Positions 1 through 12,656 of a stretch of 64,000 nucleotides of DNA are shown here, one piece after another. Position numbers and translations under genes: made by a program. Each line of letters begins with the position of its first letter. Position 1 is the stretch's first letter. Origin of the DNA: Lineus longissimus. Taxonomy: Eukaryota; Nemertea; Pilidiophora; Heteronemertea; Lineidae. The notes below the pieces were generated by a model that was not told the origin of the DNA, did not search any database, and saw only the letters and a list, made by a program, of their open reading frames with translations. The stretch covers positions 7,934,001 through 7,998,000 of the forward strand of contig NC_088312.1 in assembly GCF_910592395.1 (NCBI RefSeq), given 5' to 3'.

Positions 1-738
1 GAAAGGGGTAATTTTTTATTCATAACTGTACCAGTACAGGCTCTGGTTTGTATCACTTAACACACTGTAATATAAACAGAACTTTGTGTGATGTCGATGA
101 CTTGGAGGGGTCAAGGTACAAAACCGCCAGTCGTGCTCAGAATTAATTCTAAACGCTGGTAACAGTCGTAGCTGTGAGATACAAGATGCAATCATCAAAC
201 TGAAATTAATAAAATATTTAATTAATCGATATTCGGAGCAATCAATCAAAACAGATAGCGCTGTCATTCTTTGATTTAGAAACTCATTTATAGCATGAAA
301 GATCTCAATCTTGTGTTGGTGAAAAAATGTGATGATGATTAGATCTTTATGGATGCATCTGGGAAGACAAATGACTGATTGCGTCAGTGGATGCATCTGG
401 GAAGATGTTTTAAAATGGATATTGTCTCTTGACAAAAGACGGAGTGCCTAATCCTAATGGCACATTAAACACTCACCACGCTTAAAGGAGAAATACTCCC
501 TGGAGAATAACACCTCTAAGCGAAGGAACACTGATTAAGGAGAAGATGTGCAGGTGAATTTTTGAGTGTTTCAGTTTTATTTCGAAGCATGGAGCAAACA
601 GATTTGCTGTGATCTTTTTAGTGTGAAGAAAGGAAAGCTAACATGTATCTGATCTGATCATGGACCATGTCATATCATATTTCAAGATGGTATTTTCATG
701 AGGTACATGTAATGTAAATTTACTCTTTCTCATTGCAG
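1..738 (+). other. Intron of the synaptotagmin gene (partial)
   Basis: No coding exon is recognisable here. The sequence runs into the TTTCTCATTGCAG acceptor at 738. One short direct repeat is visible: TGGATGCATCTGGGAAGA occurs near 350 and again near 390. Open frames on either strand show no family resemblance. Confidence 0.6.
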
Positions 739-853
739 GGCAAGTTGGGTGAACTGTTACTGTCCATGTGTTATCAGCCGACCATTGGAAGGATAACAGT
801 TGTGATATTGAAAGGAAGAGATCTTAAAGCAAAGGACATCACAGGCTCCTCAG
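739..853 (+). CDS. SYT7: Synaptotagmin (Syt7-like) C2B domain, first half, penultimate coding exon
   Basis: This internal exon begins after a TTGCAG acceptor with the frame GKLGELLLSMCYQP and ends at CAG|GTAGGT after 38 codons plus one base. The residues are the start of a synaptotagmin C2B domain (G-x-L-x-x-S-L-C-Y-x-P), followed by LKGRDLKAKDITGSS, which holds the first Ca2+-ligand Asp of loop 1. The trailing G joins the next exon's AT to make the Asp of SDPYVK. Synaptotagmins are membrane-anchored Ca2+ sensors that drive vesicle and lysosome fusion through C2A and C2B. The transmembrane segment, linker and C2A would lie to the left of the window. Assignment to the synaptotagmin family is firm. 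The Syt7 subtype rests on motif resemblance in this exon and the next. Confidence 0.85.
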
Positions 854-2004
854 GTAGGTGGACAAGAAAATCTGGATTTAATCATCAACCAGTTTGGTGT
901 TGTGTTGTCCTTAGTGAGAGTGGCTGTAATCCTGGTAGCGTTTTCTGCTGGGGTGAATCCAGTGTCCTTGGAGGCTGTCCTCAAGCTCTTGGCTGATATA
1001 ATGGGGTTCTACTCAGAGTGAGAGGGGCTGTACTCCTGGCAGTGTTTTCTGCTGGGGTGGTGTATGACAAGCAAAACACGTCTCCTTGGAAACTCCTCAA
1101 AGTTCTTTGCCACCACACTGTAGTCTGGAGTGGAACAAAATACGAATAGAGGAGAGATTGATGGGTTGTGATAGTTCTCCTCCTTGAGCTGAACGAGTGT
1201 GTTTCTGGTTCGACAAGGTGGATAAAGATTAATGTGTGACTCATCAATACCACAAACAATTTCACATTTCATTGATATGAAAAGTGAATGAGATTTTGTC
1301 ATTCGATTTCACTCGTTTCATTTCAACATTAATCCCAGGATCAAAAACCAATAATCTAGGGTTCTTAAGTCGATATCGCCTGTCTAAAACCTGGATGGAT
1401 ATTGCCCAGGGGATTTTGCATCGAGATTCTGTATCGGTGAACAGCATGCTTTATCACCAAGCATGAGATGAATGTTAGTCTTATAGACGCTTTACCTTCT
1501 ATTGGTTTTCCTTGCACTCCGTGGTACCTCACCAATAACTGAAAGCGGTAACACGATCAATGGAAATGTGGAACCAGCCCCAGGAATCGAGGCACATCAT
1601 ATACCGTTCCTCAAGGTTCCGTTTTCTAGATACGTGCGGTGCAGGTGGCTTGGTGCCTTTGGACTTTGTACTCATTAGTAGACAGTCACCGCTTTGTTGT
1701 TCATAATTGGCCATGATTGTGGTATCTAGAAAGTGAGTGGTTCCACAGACTAGCTTATAGATGGACAAGGTTATCCCCATTTTTAAACTTAAGGGGAGAA
1801 TATAGGTAGATGATCCAATTGGTGGTATCCAGATGACTATAAAGCACAGTTAAGAGGAACTTGGCTCTGATTAGGCTTCGTGATAATTTGCTGTATGTTT
1901 TCTACTAAAACAAATTGTCAGTTTTATGAAAGATGTTGATGCAATGGTTGGGTTTCTCCCCAAAAAGGTTTACAAGCGTAACGTGCTTCATTTTGTCTTT
2001 TCAG
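854..2004 (+). other. Intron between the two C2B exons of the synaptotagmin gene
   Basis: The intron begins GTAGGT and ends TTTTCAG, is phase 1, and interrupts the C2B domain within the loop-1 SDPYVK motif. Nothing else is recognised inside it. Small open frames on both strands overlap each other and have no recognisable products. Confidence 0.75.
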
Positions 2005-2309
2005 ATCCGTACGTGAAGATCTGGTTGATGCACGGCCAGAAACGTCTCGAGAAGAAGAAAACGACCATCAAGAAGCGTAATCTGAATCCTGTATTCAACG
2101 AATCGTTCATTTTTGACGTGCCGCTCGAAAGAATCCGCGACACCTGCATGCAGGTCACCGTCATGGACTATGATAATTTCTCCAAAAATGATATGATCGG
2201 CCAGGTGATGCTAGGACCACGATCAGGACCTGCGGAAATGAAACATTGGAACGACATGATATCGAAGCCTCGTCAAGCCGTTGCTCAGTGGCATCTGTTA
2301 AAGATGTGA
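2005..2309 (+). CDS. SYT7: Synaptotagmin (Syt7-like) C2B domain, last coding exon
   Basis: The exon follows a TTTTGTCTTTTCAG acceptor and completes the C2B domain, ending in TGA at 2307-2309. Visible marks are [15 protein letters not shown], the polybasic strand [15 protein letters not shown] that in this family binds PIP2 and SNAREs, and loop 3 [10 protein letters not shown] with three Asp. Together with the previous exon all five Ca2+-ligand Asp are present, so active Ca2+ binding is expected. The C-terminus ends in QWHLLKM, containing the conserved WHxL motif. The stretch with SGPAEMKHW and [10 protein letters not shown] is closest to Syt7 among the subtypes I can recall, while Syt1 and Syt3 types differ there. 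The longer open frame starting at 1926 is intron read-through and is not used. Confidence 0.87.
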
Positions 2310-2534
2310 GGACCAAATACGACACCGAAACTATAGTGCGCTAATGGACAATAATCAAAACCTCAAGAGGACTGAGGATCAACTTTTCGCCAGATTTGAC
2401 AGAGGATACCTGTAAGGAGCTTCAATTTTGGTAGAAATAATTCGACAATGAGCACAGGCGGCCTTCTCACAGGACTTTCTCTACTCTGGCGCATTTGTCC
2501 GAGAGACCTAATCCAAATTGGACCTAGTATACTT

Positions 2535-2540
2535 AATAAA
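2535..2540 (+). terminator. Candidate polyadenylation signal of the synaptotagmin gene
   Basis: An AATAAA hexamer lies about 226 nt after the TGA stop of the synaptotagmin gene on the same strand. It is the first canonical hexamer seen downstream. A single hexamer is weak evidence without a transcript end. Confidence 0.4.
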
Positions 2541-2872
2541 TACATGTTGAGGTTTACCAAAATATGGAGGACTTGTTTGCCTAGTTATTCTGTCCCCGAT
2601 TACGACAATCCCTGTACAGATGCCAAAAATGTCAAACCCGCTTCGCATAATTTCAAATTTTGTCCTTGTTTAGTAATCATTTTGCATATTGTGTGTACAG
2701 GGCATAAGCCTGGTAAAAACAGGAGTCCCTAAAACAGCTCTAAGCATAAGTGATATAAATTTTAATTAATCAAGAAAGTTTGACAAATTTGGAGGATGAG
2801 GGTTGATGACTAAATCAAAGCGATTTCTGAATAGACTCTAATTTGTTGAGGGTTGAGAGAGCCTGTAGCTTT

Positions 2873-3025
2873 GGGCCATCATTGAAGTACTTATGCATCA
2901 AATTGCCCATGTTATCCCCTCTCTACCTTGCAAAAGTTTAAAGTTGAACTTAACCATGCAGGTGCATTATATTTTCCAAGCTCTTCGTCACATTTATTTG
3001 ATGCATAAGTTTCCAATTGTGGCCC
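2873..3025. repeat. Foldback (MITE-like) element, about 150 bp
   Basis: The left end GGGCCATCATTGAAG...TTATGCATCAAAT reads back, with a few mismatches, as the reverse complement of the right end, where ATTTGATGCATAAG is followed by TTGTGGCCCC. The arms are about 30 bp. No coding capacity. It is probably a small non-autonomous DNA element. Confidence 0.5.
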
Positions 3026-3873
3026 CTTAAAGGTCTAGTCCACCAGTGGATTTTCCTCAGTTAGTTCATTCTGATGTGACTATTGGCAAATAGAGGTGGC
3101 TCGAGGTCATTTCTTGATGAAGGGACAAACACTTCTTTGCATTTGAGGGAAAGCATAACTGGAAATCTTCATGGGTTTTCAGCCGAAGTTGGAGTCGCTG
3201 AGGCCAACGACCTCAATCGGTGTGTAACCGTAGTGGCATGGAAAAGCGTTCATCTTGCCCTTTAGGAGGAATACTCTCCTGAGAATAAATCCGGGCAGAG
3301 TGCAGAGTCGTGAATGCTGAAGAAGAAGAAGCTTCATGGGTGGATGGTTCTGGACTAGACTTGTACTCCATGAACGAGGCAAAATTGGCCAATATGGTGT
3401 ATTCAAGTAAAAATGCTGTGTGTGATATCAGGTAGATCCGTGTTATGTGTGTTAGTTTTATAAAATAGATGCATACTTTTTTATTGGTTGTGAACAATAA
3501 CACCACTTTGTTAGCTTGTGCAAATACATAATTTAAAGGAGGTCACTTAAAGGACGTCAAGCATGATCTCTAATGTTTAGTTACAGAGTCCCTCTTTAGG
3601 TGGCCCCTTCAAGACGCATCAGAAAATGTTTATTCTACAACAGTGTACATTTTGGATGCGCCCCTCTTTTGAAGAGGATGATTACTATCCGCCCTTTTGG
3701 GGGGCAACAGGCTGCTACTCCTTTAAACCAGATGATTGTTATGTTATTCCTGTTATATCGTTATTTGTTTTGTATAGGGATCATATCCTATTATGTAGTT
3801 TATACCTTACGAACAAGTCCCCAGCATCCTAACCCTGTAGAAAAAACCAAGGAGACCCATCCAGGGTGGGTTT

Positions 3874-3976
3874 GGGTGCCCTCATCCTGAGGGAATCAGG
3901 TGTTAATGTTCAGCCCTGCACACAGGGCCGGAGAAGCGAATATTAAGACCTGATATACTCAGGATGGGGTGCCCTG
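3874..3976. repeat. Short foldback repeat
   Basis: GGGTGCCCTCATCCTGAG at the left end is mirrored by CTCAGGATGGGGTGCCC at the right end as an imperfect inverted repeat. The arms extend about 30 bp through an ATCAGGT / ACCTGAT pair. The origin is unknown. Confidence 0.45.
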
Positions 3977-5198
3977 AAATAAAGAGAGCTCCAATGGTTC
4001 TTTATTGTAATGAAATGAGAGATTAGGTATATATATATTTGTTTGTGACCCCACATGCCTGTTTCGTTACACAGTTAGGACATATTTAAGTACAATTAGA
4101 TAAATTAGATACCAGTATATCATTTTGGTCCTGTTTGGAAAATATTTAACACCAATGTTGCACAAATAGTTCACCTTTTGTATGCTCTTTGTTTAGTTAT
4201 TCATTTCCAACAACAATCAGATCCCAACAAACCTGCAACAAATATTTTTTCAGATTTTTTAATCAATGATTATATATGGAAGTTTGAAAGAGGTGACATT
4301 GATACCACTGTCTGGTGCAATAATGCATGGTGCTTGTCACGTGCACGGGCATTTGAAATAAGGCAATATTGTATTAGAGTGAGTGATTTAGACCTGTCTT
4401 TTGATTGTACATGTCGGCTGGGGGTTACACAGAGTTCATGTTGTCATTTTGTATTGAAATACCAGCTACAATATCGGCAAATTTTGTTTTGAATTTCTGG
4501 TGACACCGCAGCACTGATTCAGAACCCTCAAACATTTGTCAAAGGAGTTTTGGGGGTTTGCAATGATGTCCGTCAAAAGAACACGAAAATTGGAGTGGTC
4601 TGATTTTTTAAAGCAATGTCTGTATCACGGACTTGCATGGGAAGTATTTTTTTCAGTTTGCATAATTTTTTAATTTTTTGCTGAATTTTTTTGATTTTTG
4701 CATGAACCAATAAAACAGTACTCCTCCTCACGTACCATACATCTTGAGAGCCTGACGGTCTATAGATCAAGCACAAAATAGTTTCATGTAAAATATGCAA
4801 AGATGGCATTTTCATGGAAGTTTCATTCTTTACATAATAGGAACAACTTTGTGTTAAATTATATACAATAAAAAATCATGGTATTTTGCTTGAGAATAGT
4901 TTTGAGGTAGGAGTTTGTTGACCAGTGTGTTGAATAAATACTTGTGGTGTATCTAGTGTATAAAGAATGATTATTGTGATGTGTAGCTAACATTTGTGGG
5001 GGATGAAATTTCAAAGTAGGTCTCCTTATTGGTGGATTATCAGGAAGTATTTACTTTAGTTATAAAGGCTACACAACTGAAAAAACATGGCTACAAATTT
5101 GAAGATATCACAGCTTGATATCCATTTATTGCGATCTATGATGATTAAAGTCGTGTTAGAATAATTTGGGAATATTTGTTGAAAATGCACTGCCTGTG

Positions 5199-5336
5199 AA
5201 CAGTCTGGTAGAGGTTGGAAAACCATCCAATAATTTTGGCTTTCCCCTCCATCAGTGAGTGGATCAGTTCAGCCCCTTGGGTTGGATGATTTTTCGTCCT
5301 AGTTTTGGTTGGTTTTCCATCCTCTGCCAGTCTGCT
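5199..5336. repeat. Foldback (MITE-like) element, about 140 bp
   Basis: The left arm AGTCTGGTAGAGGTTGGAAA is matched in reverse complement by the right arm reading TTTCCATCCTCTGCCAGTCT. The arms continue through an AACCATCCAA / TTGGTTGG pair. No coding potential. Confidence 0.5.
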
Positions 5337-5340
5337 GTAA

Positions 5341-5455
5341 AACTATAAACTGTATTCACTAGAGATACAGGAGTAGACTGTATCCACCAGAAATACATCT
5401 ATGTATTCACTAGGAATACATCTGTAATAATGTATTCACTAGAAATACAAATCAA
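5341..5455. repeat. Diverged minisatellite, unit about GTATTCACTAGAAATACA
   Basis: Four or more imperfect copies of an 18-bp unit of the type TGTATTCACTAGAAATACA follow one another, with short spacers and substitutions. Simple tandem repeat in intergenic DNA. Confidence 0.6.
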
Positions 5456-6424
5456 GTCTGTGTAAATGTTCACAGTAAAAAGAGTGATTTGATGGGTAAA
5501 AATGTACATAAGTGTATGTGGTTGGTTCAAGTACTTAGATTATGCAATTTGTATCATAACTCTTGACTACTTTGCTCCATTACCATGAGTTGCTTCATTC
5601 AGTTCACTTTTGGTGGTTTTGCTTTCTTTAAAAGTTTATATCCCAAATCTGCACCAAGCAATATAAAACGGAATATTTCATTATATTTACAGTAAGCTTT
5701 CTACCTGAGGTGTATCCAGTGGCTGAAAAGTGTGTTCTAATTATCAAAATCTGGTGAGTTTGTTCTTGCCAAGGACGGCATATGAAAGTGGGAGGAAAGA
5801 GGAAATAACAGATTTTCGACCAGCCGTTGTAAGGGAAACATTGTCTTCTGCTTAAAAAAACAGCACAAATTTACTCCACAGTTGTCTCATTTTCACCCCT
5901 GTAATCGGAATTCAATAGCCTGAATGAAATAAAATTTTGAATTCTTAAAGTTTCTCACTTAGATCAGTTTATTTTGAATTTGAGAACTTTATGAAATTAA
6001 TTCAACTTGTACTTATTTGGATTTGTAAATTTGTTTAATTTTCACCATGTCCAGTTCCCAAAATTCCAATATCAGCATATTGGAGTAGCGGCGCCTAAGC
6101 CTTGAGACCCAGGATGAATACAATAGCTGTAGCTGAATTTAGCATCTGATGGCAATGGTTAGCAAGGTATCAACACTCTAGATGCAAAACTTTTGAGTCT
6201 ATGCTCATGCACTGTTATATGTAAATGATACTCCACTTGATGTTATTGATGGAATGGCGCGTACAAAATCAGGATAACTTGTGTGATATTGTCTACCATT
6301 AAACATCATGGTTATGTTGTCCAAATAGTGTTCTTTTTTTCTTACAACTATTATATCAATGATGGTGATCGCCGGTAAAAAGATTCCAAAATGCCATCAC
6401 AGCCACAATTGGATTAGTTCAACC

Positions 6425-6510
6425 AGCCCAATTGTCACAACCAGCCCATCCAGTCCAATTGTCACGGCCTGTCCAATTGTCACAACCAGTCAAGTCAGTC
6501 TGATTGTAAC
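6425..6510. repeat. Short tandem repeat of CCAATTGTCACAACCAG type
   Basis: The unit CCAATTGTCACAACCAG recurs about four times with small changes, which gives a spurious Ser/Thr/Val-rich open frame on the plus strand. It is repeat DNA, not a gene. Confidence 0.55.
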
Positions 6511-8639
6511 CGAGTCATGCTGCAATCAAATGCATTGGCCTATCCATCTTACAATGCTGATGGTAGACACAGTACAACCACTCTATTGAGGACACCCATG
6601 GGACTGAGCACTGGTGTCCATAATAGAGATAGCACCATTTTCCCACCTGTTGCCATGAAAGGCATCTGTGTTGGCAACATGCTCAGACTCATCTTAACCT
6701 GCAATGTCTTGAAATCGCTAAATCACTCCCGTTAGTATTGACGCAAATGCATGAGTGTGAGGATGACTCGGACTAGGAGGCAGTAAATAGTCATGAAGAA
6801 GAGCCAGCCCTGCCAGCTTGCTGATAGGGAGGGGGTCTTCATGAGCTCAGTGACAGTGTTAGACCGTCTTCCCCACCCCACTACAGGAGTACAGCGTAGC
6901 CTAGCGGATCGGAGCCTATTTGAATCATCTTGACCCTCACTGATAGACACTGCTCAGCGCCAATATACAGAGGCAAAAGCGCTGGAAGTTCAGTACCAAT
7001 TGTGATATACATGTAGAGTCTCTTTCTTGCATATCAACATGACCTCACCAAAGCCATAAGCTATGATCAAACTAGCAATCGGCTAATGAGTCTGACACTG
7101 ACCATTGCAGGTCACAAGCAAGCCCGGAACCACGCTGTCCTTGCCTGCCTGCATCTCAACAGCAAAAAGCATTGTCCTCGGGTCCTCTCGTACTCGCGTT
7201 CGATTGAACGACATCGCATGCATCTATTGATATTCGTACGGGAGAAGAACCATCTGTCATGTTGACAGCGCCACCAGTGTCTTGGCCTGGTGTTTTAAGT
7301 TGCGAACCACATGGAAAAGAACGTTTTGCTCTGACCAAATGGTTTTGTTATCGTGCTACTACATAAATGTGTCCGTACGGGAGAAAGACAATTTGCGCCG
7401 CCGAAACCAGTCGCTGTTGAGAGCGCCAGCGTCATGAGGTTGGTCGAAACCAAAGGTACCCGGGTGACTGCATGGCTTGTCTTATTCGAAAATACCTGCC
7501 GCCAGTAACGCCCGATTCCTTGTCAATGTTTCAATTTGATATAAAGAAAACGCTCTATCAAATTTACGACGGCAGTCATAATTTTCGGCATGAAAGTTTT
7601 ACTGCCGCCGGTGGGTTTTTGTGGATTGGTCGCCGGTTCCTCCAGATAAATTATATCTGAATCTCCCTGCCACCTTCCTACGCTACTGCTTGGCGAATTT
7701 GTAGGCCCTTGTTCTTGGCCCCATGCAATTTAAGTCAGCAAAAAAAATGTTGGATACTATTGACGAGGGTGGACTGCTATCCCCGTTATGATAATATCTG
7801 AAAATCACTTTTGTCGATAGAGTGTGAAAGTGACGTTAGTACCCAGAAGCTGAACTAAAATAACGGGCCCAGATTTTTTATGGGATATTCTCGTGAATAA
7901 AGTCGGGAGTTTATAGTTTACAGTTGGGTTGAGTTTACAGTGAGTAAGGATTATCACACGATCACATTTTATGATTATGCAATTCTAATTAAATCAATAT
8001 TCAATGTCTAGACAGCAATTGATCACCTGCACTGACTGACATTCGTCAACCTAGACGCCGATCCTCAACAGCAATGAGGTTGCGCGAACATACCAACACG
8101 TGTCAAAATAGACGAAAATGATTTTCACAAACTGTCTATTAACTTCATACAGGGGAAGGCCTCGACGGACCCGGGGCGGGGGATGAATGACAATTTAGGC
8201 AACCTTAGAAGGAAAGGTGTCGGCGTTTTCGGCAATGCAATACAAATCACGCAAAAATTGCTACTTACAGAAAACTGTTTCCACAAGTTTGAGGACTCCT
8301 AAAGTTACCAATCGCAGAGATTGAGATGATTTTGGCAAAGGATTACTGAGATAACAACGGATAAATTGGCACCAGAAATTCTGCCCCTTTGACCTGTTGC
8401 TCGCTGCAAGACAGGGCCTAAGATGTGACGTGCAGGTGATGTGACAACCTCACGAGGCCTAGCATAATATGTCTGACGTTTAAATTCAAATACCAGCAGT
8501 ATATTATATTCTCTCCACCAAATACAGTCATTACATAATTGTAAAGAAGATTTCATACTAAATACAAACATGAAACAACCTGATAATTCATTACTGACGA
8601 CAGGCCGCATCTCTGCATCAGCGCGCCAAACAGTGAACA

Positions 8640-9200
8640 CGTGGACCTTCTTTAGTTATATACATGGCCGCGGAGCGCACTGAGCAGACGATACGCAGTG
8701 GGCCGTTCGTTTATGTTTCTCTTTGGCGACCTCGTCCGCCGATTTGTGTGACTGTTATTTGTGTACCGTTGTCATAGTATATTGGTCCTGGGAGCGAAAA
8801 TGACTATCTTGGCGCCAAACGACCACGTGGCGTTGAGCAAGTTATTCCGACATCGGCACAAGACACGGAGGCGTTTTGGGGATAGAGGGATTGAGGGCAA
8901 GGCGGACGCAAGGGGCATGCACGGCGTTAATGATAGAGGCATGGACGGCGCATCTTTGTGGGTTTAAAGGGCAGACAGGCGGCCTTTGGAACAGATAAGG
9001 GCAGAACGGCGCATCGCTTTTGGGGCACGGCGGGTCGCCGTTCCAAATCGTTCCAGACACATCCCCGAGTTTTTGGCGGGAAATCAAAAGGTCCGTTCAT
9101 CTCCCGCGCAGGCCTACTTCGTCCTCGGCAAACCAACGCGACGGGAGATTTTGAAAGAAGCGAACTACATGATCGTGCGGCCTATGATTAACTAAATGTA
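8640..9200. other. CpG-richer intergenic block of unknown nature
   Basis: This stretch is distinctly richer in G+C and CpG than its surroundings, with several overlapping open frames in different frames and strands. It contains palindromic CACGTG cores near 8637 and 8825. It could be an unmethylated regulatory island or an old mobile-element remnant. No product is recognisable. Confidence 0.35.
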
Positions 9201-9238
9201 TACATCTGTCCTCTATTGGACATGGACAGGATGAACAG

Positions 9239-9536
9239 CCCATGGTGGTCTTGAAATTTCAATTGGGCTGGTCTTCAAGAGCACAGCGGAAGGTGTAGTA
9301 GGACAGAGGGGTTCCATGTAGATACACCCCATACTGGTCTTCAGTTGGGTTGTGCTTGCCTTTAAAAGAGAACAGCCCAAGATCTACTATGGATAGTGAG
9401 GTCCCATGTACCCAAGATGTACCTGATACAGCCCATACTGGTCTTCATAGTTCGGTTGTGCCCGTTTCCAAGAGCACAGCAGAAGGTCTACAAAGGACAG
9501 AGGAGTCCCATGTACCTGGGATGTGCCTTTTATCAT
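9239..9536. repeat. Diverged tandem repeat, three copies of about 100 bp
   Basis: Three successive segments start near 9239, 9326 and 9440. Each contains a CCCAT...TGGTCTTCA block, an AAGAGCACAGCAGAAGGT-like block and a GACAGAGGAGTCCCATGTA-like block. Copies differ by substitutions and indels. No coding potential is supported. Confidence 0.55.
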
Positions 9537-10487
9537 CTACCATAATTCATCCGATGCTATCGAAGGGACTTGATCCCATGCTCAACTATTGAAGTGCATA
9601 GTCTAATAGTCCTCCTGGATTATCACAATCAGGACATGGCAGAGGAATGGGACAACCTGGGCCAGGACCACGATCACGACAATGCAGGGACATCACACTA
9701 ACAGACTATGTCCCAAACTTTCAGACAAAGTCTGTGATAACAGCGATAAACACCATATTTTTGGTTATTTTCAATTTTATTTCACCAAAAACAAAATATA
9801 TACAAAGTATACATGACTTGTGTCTCTTAGATATTAACATTCAACAGGTACATTGTAGGCGTATTAGATTAAAACAAAATGGGAATAGTAACTTTTTGTC
9901 AAGATGTTTTTATCATTTAAAATAATAAATCAAAGAATCAAAGAACAGCAACTGAAACAAAATCAAGAAAAAAATCTTTAAATCTTTACTAGTCTAGTGT
10001 TTTTGCCTCACATGCCTAGGCCAAGCATTAAATTGTGTTGGTACAGCCTTGCTACACCTGTCAACAAGAACCAAATCCGAATAAAACAAGGCCAGTACCC
10101 CCTTCAGGAAACTGACAGCATCACAAAAACAACTGGAAATATTTGTCCCATTTACTTATGACATCTTTTTACCAGCTATGTGCATAAATCTGTCCATCAA
10201 GTTCTATTTACGATTTTATTTACTATTTTCACCAATAAACAAGAAAACGATTGTCACTATTGCCTAATAAAATTGATCAGGAACGAATATTTGAAACCTA
10301 TCACCAAAATACTGAAGGGTTTTCTCACATTTTGCTGTATCAAAATGGAGTTTGTTCTCAACATCATATTTAAGTTTTAGTAATTTGACATAAAAGAAAG
10401 TTACACTTTACAGTAATAACAGGTAATTAGTCACAAAATAGGTGTTGACATGGTTTTCAGCAAAGATGGTCAGCATAAGGGAGAAGC

Positions 10488-10670
10488 TAAAGGGCTTACG
10501 CTGTTCATCAAAAATTAGAAATTTGTAATTGAATTTGAAAATTTCCTATCGTGTTAATACATACTGAATATGAATTTCAGCAATGCCATTGTGAAGACAG
10601 AATATAAAAGTACTGTAAATACCAAGTTTCAGCAAATTTGCATGCACATAACTACACAAGGGTGTTGTAT
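10488..10670 (+). repeat. Dispersed repeat, copy 1 of a two-copy family in the window
   Basis: Shares an ordered series of blocks with 14179-14345 in the same orientation: AAATTT-rich start, CAATGCC-TTGTG, GACAG, ACTGTAAATA, and TTTCAGCAAATTTGCATGCA. Divergence is considerable. Probably an old non-autonomous mobile element. Confidence 0.5.
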
Positions 10671-11589
10671 ATTTCCATTTTCCTGAGCTACCAGTAATGA
10701 ACATGAACGGCGTACCCCTTTAACAACTTACTTGTTGGCATGTGCTGAGCAACTTTCAGGACCCAAAACAGATCATGTCCAGTTCCGAGGTTAAGTTTCG
10801 AAACAGTTGATCAAAAGCACAAAGATTCTTAGATGCAATGTACATCACAATACTCATTATACTTCCTCATGACACTATTATCTACAATGTTAACAAAATT
10901 TTGTTACAGTGAACCTCGTATCATTATGCAACTAATCCTGAACAGTTAACATTAAACAGTCAATAAAAGCCCTATGAATGCTACATAAAAAAGCTATCAA
11001 CAAATTTGAACATGAACACAAATAGTTTCGTCAGCTGTTTGTTGGCTAAGTCCGTGATAAACGTGTATGAAATTCCTTCAGTCATTCAAGAAGAGATAAG
11101 ACCACTCATTAATTGAGCAAGGACCACGATTTTTCCAACATTGCTATAGTCTAATTATGTCTAATTGCCTACCTCACAATCTAATTACTTTCATCTATTT
11201 CTTTTGGTTCACTGTAACAAAACTCGACCTTTTTTTACTATTTACAAATATAGCATAATATTTACACAACATGTTATAAAAGGCTAATAGAACAATATTT
11301 TAAACGTGTGAAAGGTTCACAGTGAAAGACAATGGGTGTTGTATCACCAAGACACAGCTGAACCAATGAAAGACCAAGAAAAGTCACTGAACGTGATATT
11401 AACTTTGCAAAGGTCGTATCCAGAAAATTTTCAACTAGAAATGAATTACCCAAAATAGGGTCACCAGAAATTGCTAACCAAATGGTCACATCAATAGTTT
11501 ATGACAATTCATACTTGTAGAAACTATTCAGGTGTCCCATATTATTTTTCAACAAATGTTGCCATTGGGCCTTAATCCAAAGTAATAAT

Positions 11590-11901
11590 GTGGGCCGGGC
11601 GCTCACAAAGGGGTGGTCCATAAAAAAACATGTCGGACCGTTCTTCTAACTTTCAATATTGCAAATACAAAAAATGTTTGGTCTTTAAATGGTTAGCAGC
11701 AGAAAAATCAAAGTAGTCCATAAATAATCATGTTCTCCCCTCTCTGAAATCCTTTGAAAATGAGTCTCAACCGCAGGTCGTGATATCAAATACCTCCTTT
11801 TATGGACAAGCGACTTGGGTTGAGAGCCATGCCCATCTCAGCAAAAGCATCGGTCCGACATGTTTATTTATGGACCAACCCTTTGTGAGCGCTCGGCCCA
11901 C
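11590..11901. mobile_element. MITE with inverted repeats of about 51 bp, 312 bp long
   Basis: The element begins GTGGGCCGGGCGCTCACAAA and ends with the reverse complement of GTGGGCCGAGCGCTCACAAA. By eye about 48 of the first 51 bases match between the arms. AAT directly flanks both sides, consistent with a 3-bp target duplication. The interior has no open frame of note, so this is a non-autonomous DNA transposon that can fold into a long hairpin. The superfamily is uncertain. Confidence 0.75.
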
Positions 11902-12650
11902 AATATGACAGGAACTTCAACGTAGAGTACATGGAACAAAACTCCGGGAACAACATATGATACAGGGCAACTCTCCTCATTGAGAAAGTAAATCCTTCAA
12001 ACTAATTTTGGAAGCTATATTTTTATAACAAATTGAAAGGTCAGTTTTCAAAATGAGATGCAGAGTATGTACATGTTTAGAAAACCACCACTTTAACTAA
12101 CATCACATTATTTCTGTTATCCGTTTCTAAGTATCCATATACAACACATATTCGTCAACTAAAATTTTGTGATTTTGGTATACAGCTCATTTTGAAAACA
12201 AACTTTTCAAAAAGATAAACAATGACAGCCGCTGGTGTGACTGTACACCCGAAATCTGCTTATAATACAGAGTACAAGGAATGTATTCAGGGTTATTCAC
12301 CTTTCTATCAATCTTGGTCATTCAAAACCATTCAAATTATAACCCACCGTTGCCCCATCCTCCAATCGAAATCGAATATAGTGAGCTTGTGCAACCCCTG
12401 GATAGGCCTACGATTTTATTCAGCTGAGATTCATATGTCACTCGGGCATGTTACACAAAACATGAGTCGTCATTGAATATAGTTGTAAGTCTAACCGGGC
12501 AGTTTTGAAAGCTCACTATATTTTTACCTAGCACTGTCCACATGACGATTCATTAGCGATGTTTAGGAACATACTATGTTACCAAACTTCGACTCCAACG
12601 TCATGGCAACGTTAAAAAGCTTTAAAGAGTAATTAAGATTACATAAGAGT

Positions 12651-12656
12651 TTTATT
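12651..12656 (-). terminator. Candidate polyadenylation signal of the Slp-family gene
   Basis: TTTATT on the plus strand is AATAAA on the minus strand, about 197 nt after the TGA stop at 12853-12855. It is a plausible end of the transcript, but other hexamers exist further left. Confidence 0.35.

Larger units (their letters stand above)
2541..12650. other. Intergenic region between two convergent C2 genes
   Basis: About 10 kb without a recognisable gene on either strand. It holds short foldback elements (about 2873-3025, 3874-3976, 5199-5336), minisatellite-like stretches (5341-5455, 6425-6510, 9239-9536), a dispersed-repeat copy (10488-10670), a 312-bp MITE (11590-11901) and a CpG-richer block (about 8640-9200). 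The open frames are short, overlap in several frames at once, and resemble no family I know. Confidence 0.55.

Noticed and set aside
1926-2004. Apparent start codon extending the synaptotagmin exon leftwards
   Set aside because: The added residues do not match C2B, and a strong TTTTCAG acceptor at 2004 in the right phase joins to the exon at 853.
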